From an uncultured Lachnospiraceae bacterium (GTDB taxonomy: Bacteria; Bacillota; Clostridia; Lachnospirales; Lachnospiraceae), in the NCBI GenBank assembly GCA_947165025.1, contig CAMUYQ010000002.1:310001-374000 (forward strand): DNA of 64,000 nucleotides, in the 5' to 3' direction. A program made the position numbers and the translations under genes. The notes under the pieces are model-generated. The model saw only the letters and a program-made list of their open reading frames with translations, did not search any database and had not been told where the DNA came from. Below, in pieces: positions 61,884 through 64,000 of the stretch. Positions within the stretch are counted from its first letter, which is position 1, and every line of letters starts with the position of its first letter.

Positions 61884-62653
61884 AGATCGCAACAGGCGCC
61901 GTTATCCTTTTGGTCTTTCTCATAGTCCATCTGATCAAGATGATGAGAATGTACCTGATAGTCATGGACAGGAAGGTCTCTTTTGACAGGTTTGTTCCCG
62001 CGTATCTTAGAACAACGCTCGTAAACCTCGTGATCCCGTATAAACTGGGGGAGATATACAGGGTAGCAGTCTATTCGAGGATATCCGGCGGGTTTAAGAC
62101 GGGATTCTTTTCGGTGCTTGTTGACCGTTTCTTTGATACACTGGCCCTTGTTCTCATTCTTCTGCCTTACCAGCTGCTCATATCGGGGGGCGTAACGGTC
62201 CCGACGATACTCCTGGCGGTATTTGAAGTGGTCATAGTGTTTGCATATGCGGTATTTCCGTCATCATACACGTTTCTTAACAGGTACATCATCACCTCAA
62301 GGGAGTCAAAACGCTCGATGATGGCACTTGCAGCCCTTGAAACGGTGAACGGATGGTACACATACGTCAGGGAGCTTGTAACGGGAAGATACGGGATACT
62401 GCTGTTGTTCTCGCTGGCGGCATGGATACTTGAGATCACCGTTCTGGCCGGATTTACAAGATTGTTCGGAAAAACGTTCAGTGTCGCCGATTTCGGCGCA
62501 TATATAGAATCGATCGTCTCGGGTGCGGATTATGACATGAAGTACCTGTATACGGTCACGTCAGCCTGCGTCGTTGCAGCCCTGACAGTCATATTTACCG
62601 TCAGATATCTTATTGTCAGGCCAAAGAAGACGGATAAGGATTTCGCAAAATGA
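61880..62653 (+). CDS. UPF0104/LPG-synthase-type membrane protein
   Basis: The 257-residue protein has about six to seven helices and the signature LVIPYKLGEIYRVAVY (about 49-64), matching the flippase-like domain of lysylphosphatidylglycerol synthases and AglD/UPF0104 proteins. It is shorter than the usual 300-330 residues. Members linked to polyprenyl-phosphate GT2 genes are thought to move or protect the lipid-linked sugar. Its ATGA start overlap with the GT2 gene supports a joint role; the actual function is unproven. Confidence 0.75.
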   Translation: MKIATGAVILLVFLIVHLIKMMRMYLIVMDRKVSFDRFVPAYLRTTLVNLVIPYKLGEIYRVAVYSRISGGFKTGFFSVLVDRFFDTLALVLILLPYQLLISGGVTVPTILLAVFEVVIVFAYAVFPSSYTFLNRYIITSRESKRSMMALAALETVNGWYTYVRELVTGRYGILLLFSLAAWILEITVLAGFTRLFGKTFSVADFGAYIESIVSGADYDMKYLYTVTSACVVAALTVIFTVRYLIVRPKKTDKDFAK

Positions 62654-64000
62654 TCAGAAATGTCAGCATCGTATATGATGATTCAAGAAAACCCGCAAAG
62701 GATATAGCAACGATCACCGGAAACAAGTCTTTCGGGCAGACCATCTACAAAAGACAGACGCTCAGGGAACGTGTGGCGGAAGTGTTCCTTGCCATACCCG
62801 GAGTCGAGGGGTTCTACGATGCCGATCCGAAAGAGATATCGCAGATAAGAGATACGTCTGTTATTTTATACTTTTCCGACTTCGGAGTCGCTGATATCAA
62901 GGGGATCGAGACAATTGTATACAAAGCAGGCTATGCCCATGAGAATTATAAAATAACACATGCGAACAGAATAGCGTGCGTTATCTTTAATGACGTGACA
63001 GCCCTTATGTCGGCTTCCCGCAGTGATTTTGAGGGATATACAGAGATTGTAAGCGATGCCTTTACGGATCTGTCCGATGTCAACAACTTCAGATCGTTCA
63101 TCACGGGCGGATTTGATGCGAGATTCTTCAACAGCCTGACGGGCGATGAGTATACAGTCGTAAAATCATCCTCCAGGAAGGATAAGATTAAAGCGGAATA
63201 TACATTCTGGCATCTTCTCCCCGATGACATGAAGCAGTGGTTTGTAAGGCCCTTTGACTATAAGGAGGATAAGGATCTTGCAAGCTATCGGATGCAGCGC
63301 TATCACATGACGGATCTTGCCATCAGGTACGTTCACGGATCGATATCGTGCGAGGAGTTTTCGGACATACTTAGGCATCTGTTCTATTTTCTGTCAAAGA
63401 GAAAGAGCGAGAAGGTAGCCCAGATGGAATATGAGGCTGCCGCAAAGAGGCTGTATGTCTCGAAGGTATACGAGAGGATCAAACAGCTCAAGGAAATGAG
63501 CGGATATGACCGTATTGCCGCCAATATTGCCGGAAGTACAAGGTATAAGGATATAGATGAGATAGTGAAAAGGTACGTCAACATGTATGATTCGATGCGC
63601 TCAAAGATGGTGTTCGATCATGTGAAGACGGTCAGCCACGGTGATCTGTGCTTTTCCAACATACTTTATTCGAATGCCGATTCCTTCCTGATCCTGATAG
63701 ATCCGAAAGGGGCAGTCAGTGAAGAGGACCTGTATATGGACCCGTACTATGACATTGCCAAGCTGTCACACTCGGTATGCGGCCATTACGACCTGTTCAA
63801 CAGCGATCTTTACGAGATAAGCATTGATGAGAACATGCACTCGAGGGTTACGGTGGACAGCGATAACAGGCCGTTTGTTGAGATATTCAAGAGAAACCTG
63901 CAGGAGGCCGGTATAGACCTGAGGCTCGTGCGCCTCTATGAAACATCGCTTTTCCTGTCGATGCTGCCTTTCCATATGGACAGGCCCAAGAAGGTATTCG
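62650..64000 (+). CDS. Kinase-like (APH-fold) protein, cut by window end
   Basis: An open frame of 450 codons runs off the window. It starts at an ATGA overlap with the previous stop. Residues 1-160 form an unassigned N-terminal domain. From about 165 it reads as an aminoglycoside-phosphotransferase fold: Lys172 (TVVKSS), a helical insert, the catalytic loop HGDLCFSN (330-337) and the metal-binding IDPKG (350-354). All key kinase residues are present, so it is likely active on a sugar, choline or a chain end. It resembles phosphotransferases seen in capsule loci, but I cannot name a substrate. The C-terminus is missing. Confidence 0.75.
   Translation, partial: MIRNVSIVYDDSRKPAKDIATITGNKSFGQTIYKRQTLRERVAEVFLAIPGVEGFYDADPKEISQIRDTSVILYFSDFGVADIKGIETIVYKAGYAHENYKITHANRIACVIFNDVTALMSASRSDFEGYTEIVSDAFTDLSDVNNFRSFITGGFDARFFNSLTGDEYTVVKSSSRKDKIKAEYTFWHLLPDDMKQWFVRPFDYKEDKDLASYRMQRYHMTDLAIRYVHGSISCEEFSDILRHLFYFLSKRKSEKVAQMEYEAAAKRLYVSKVYERIKQLKEMSGYDRIAANIAGSTRYKDIDEIVKRYVNMYDSMRSKMVFDHVKTVSHGDLCFSNILYSNADSFLILIDPKGAVSEEDLYMDPYYDIAKLSHSVCGHYDLFNSDLYEISIDENMHSRVTVDSDNRPFVEIFKRNLQEAGIDLRLVRLYETSLFLSMLPFHMDRPKKVF

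Overview
The window reads as chromosome of a Gram-positive clostridium, most likely a Lachnospiraceae member (Butyrivibrio/Roseburia-like). This rests on family recognition, not a search: a YvyF-type flagellar-operon zinc protein, the cdaA-cdaR pair, an HPr with both His15 and Ser46, a YuiD-like membrane protein and a GH25 lysozyme. The window is almost wholly coding; no gap exceeds about 125 bases. I saw no tRNA, rRNA, insertion sequence, CRISPR array or phage gene.

Region 1 (59-4863) is housekeeping: yvyF-like, two unknown membrane proteins, cdaA and cdaR (c-di-AMP synthesis and its regulator), ptsH with its own promoter and terminator, and a YuiD-like gene. It meets rmlD (4868-5737, minus strand) tail to tail.

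Region 2 (5859-42466) is one 36.6 kb plus-strand run of surface-glycan genes with mostly overlapping or abutting ends, closed by a clear terminator at 42499-42526. It holds: (a) five polytopic membrane proteins of unknown or GT-C-like type (5859-11268); (b) a first glycan set with a priming phosphoglycosyltransferase, glycosyltransferases, two Wzy-like polymerases and a Wzx flippase (11265-19791); (c) from a strong promoter at 19769, a CapD-like dehydratase and capEFG for UDP-L-FucNAc, then a WbsX-like protein, a GT2, a capsule-synthesis-type protein, a nonulosonate synthase, a second flippase and a cytidylyltransferase-PseG fusion (19835-33021); (d) a second priming enzyme, four more glycosyltransferases, a third flippase, a UDP-sugar dehydrogenase and a deacetylase (33031-42466).

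Region 3 (42574 to window end) is a second plus-strand operon built around dTDP-L-rhamnose and an ABC exporter. It has rmlB, rmlA, a membrane-anchored GH25 lysozyme, rmlC, a Wzm-type permease and a Wzt-type ATPase with a C-terminal domain. Next come a methyltransferase-kinase fusion resembling the O-antigen chain terminator WbdD, two large multi-domain GT2 proteins and a phosphohexomutase. It ends with a Gtr-like set (GT87, GtrA, polyprenyl-phosphate GT2, UPF0104-type protein), a lipoprotein esterase, and a kinase-like gene cut by the window edge.

Together the genes look like two or more cell-wall or capsular polysaccharides, one exported by Wzx/Wzy and one rhamnose-containing polymer exported by an ABC transporter, sharing nucleotide-sugar supply. 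The best candidates for new biology are the WbdD-like fusion in a Gram-positive ABC locus, the fused cytidylyltransferase-PseG, a membrane protein carrying a metal-ligand-less MBL-like tail, and the lysozyme with a 200-residue predicted cytoplasmic extension.
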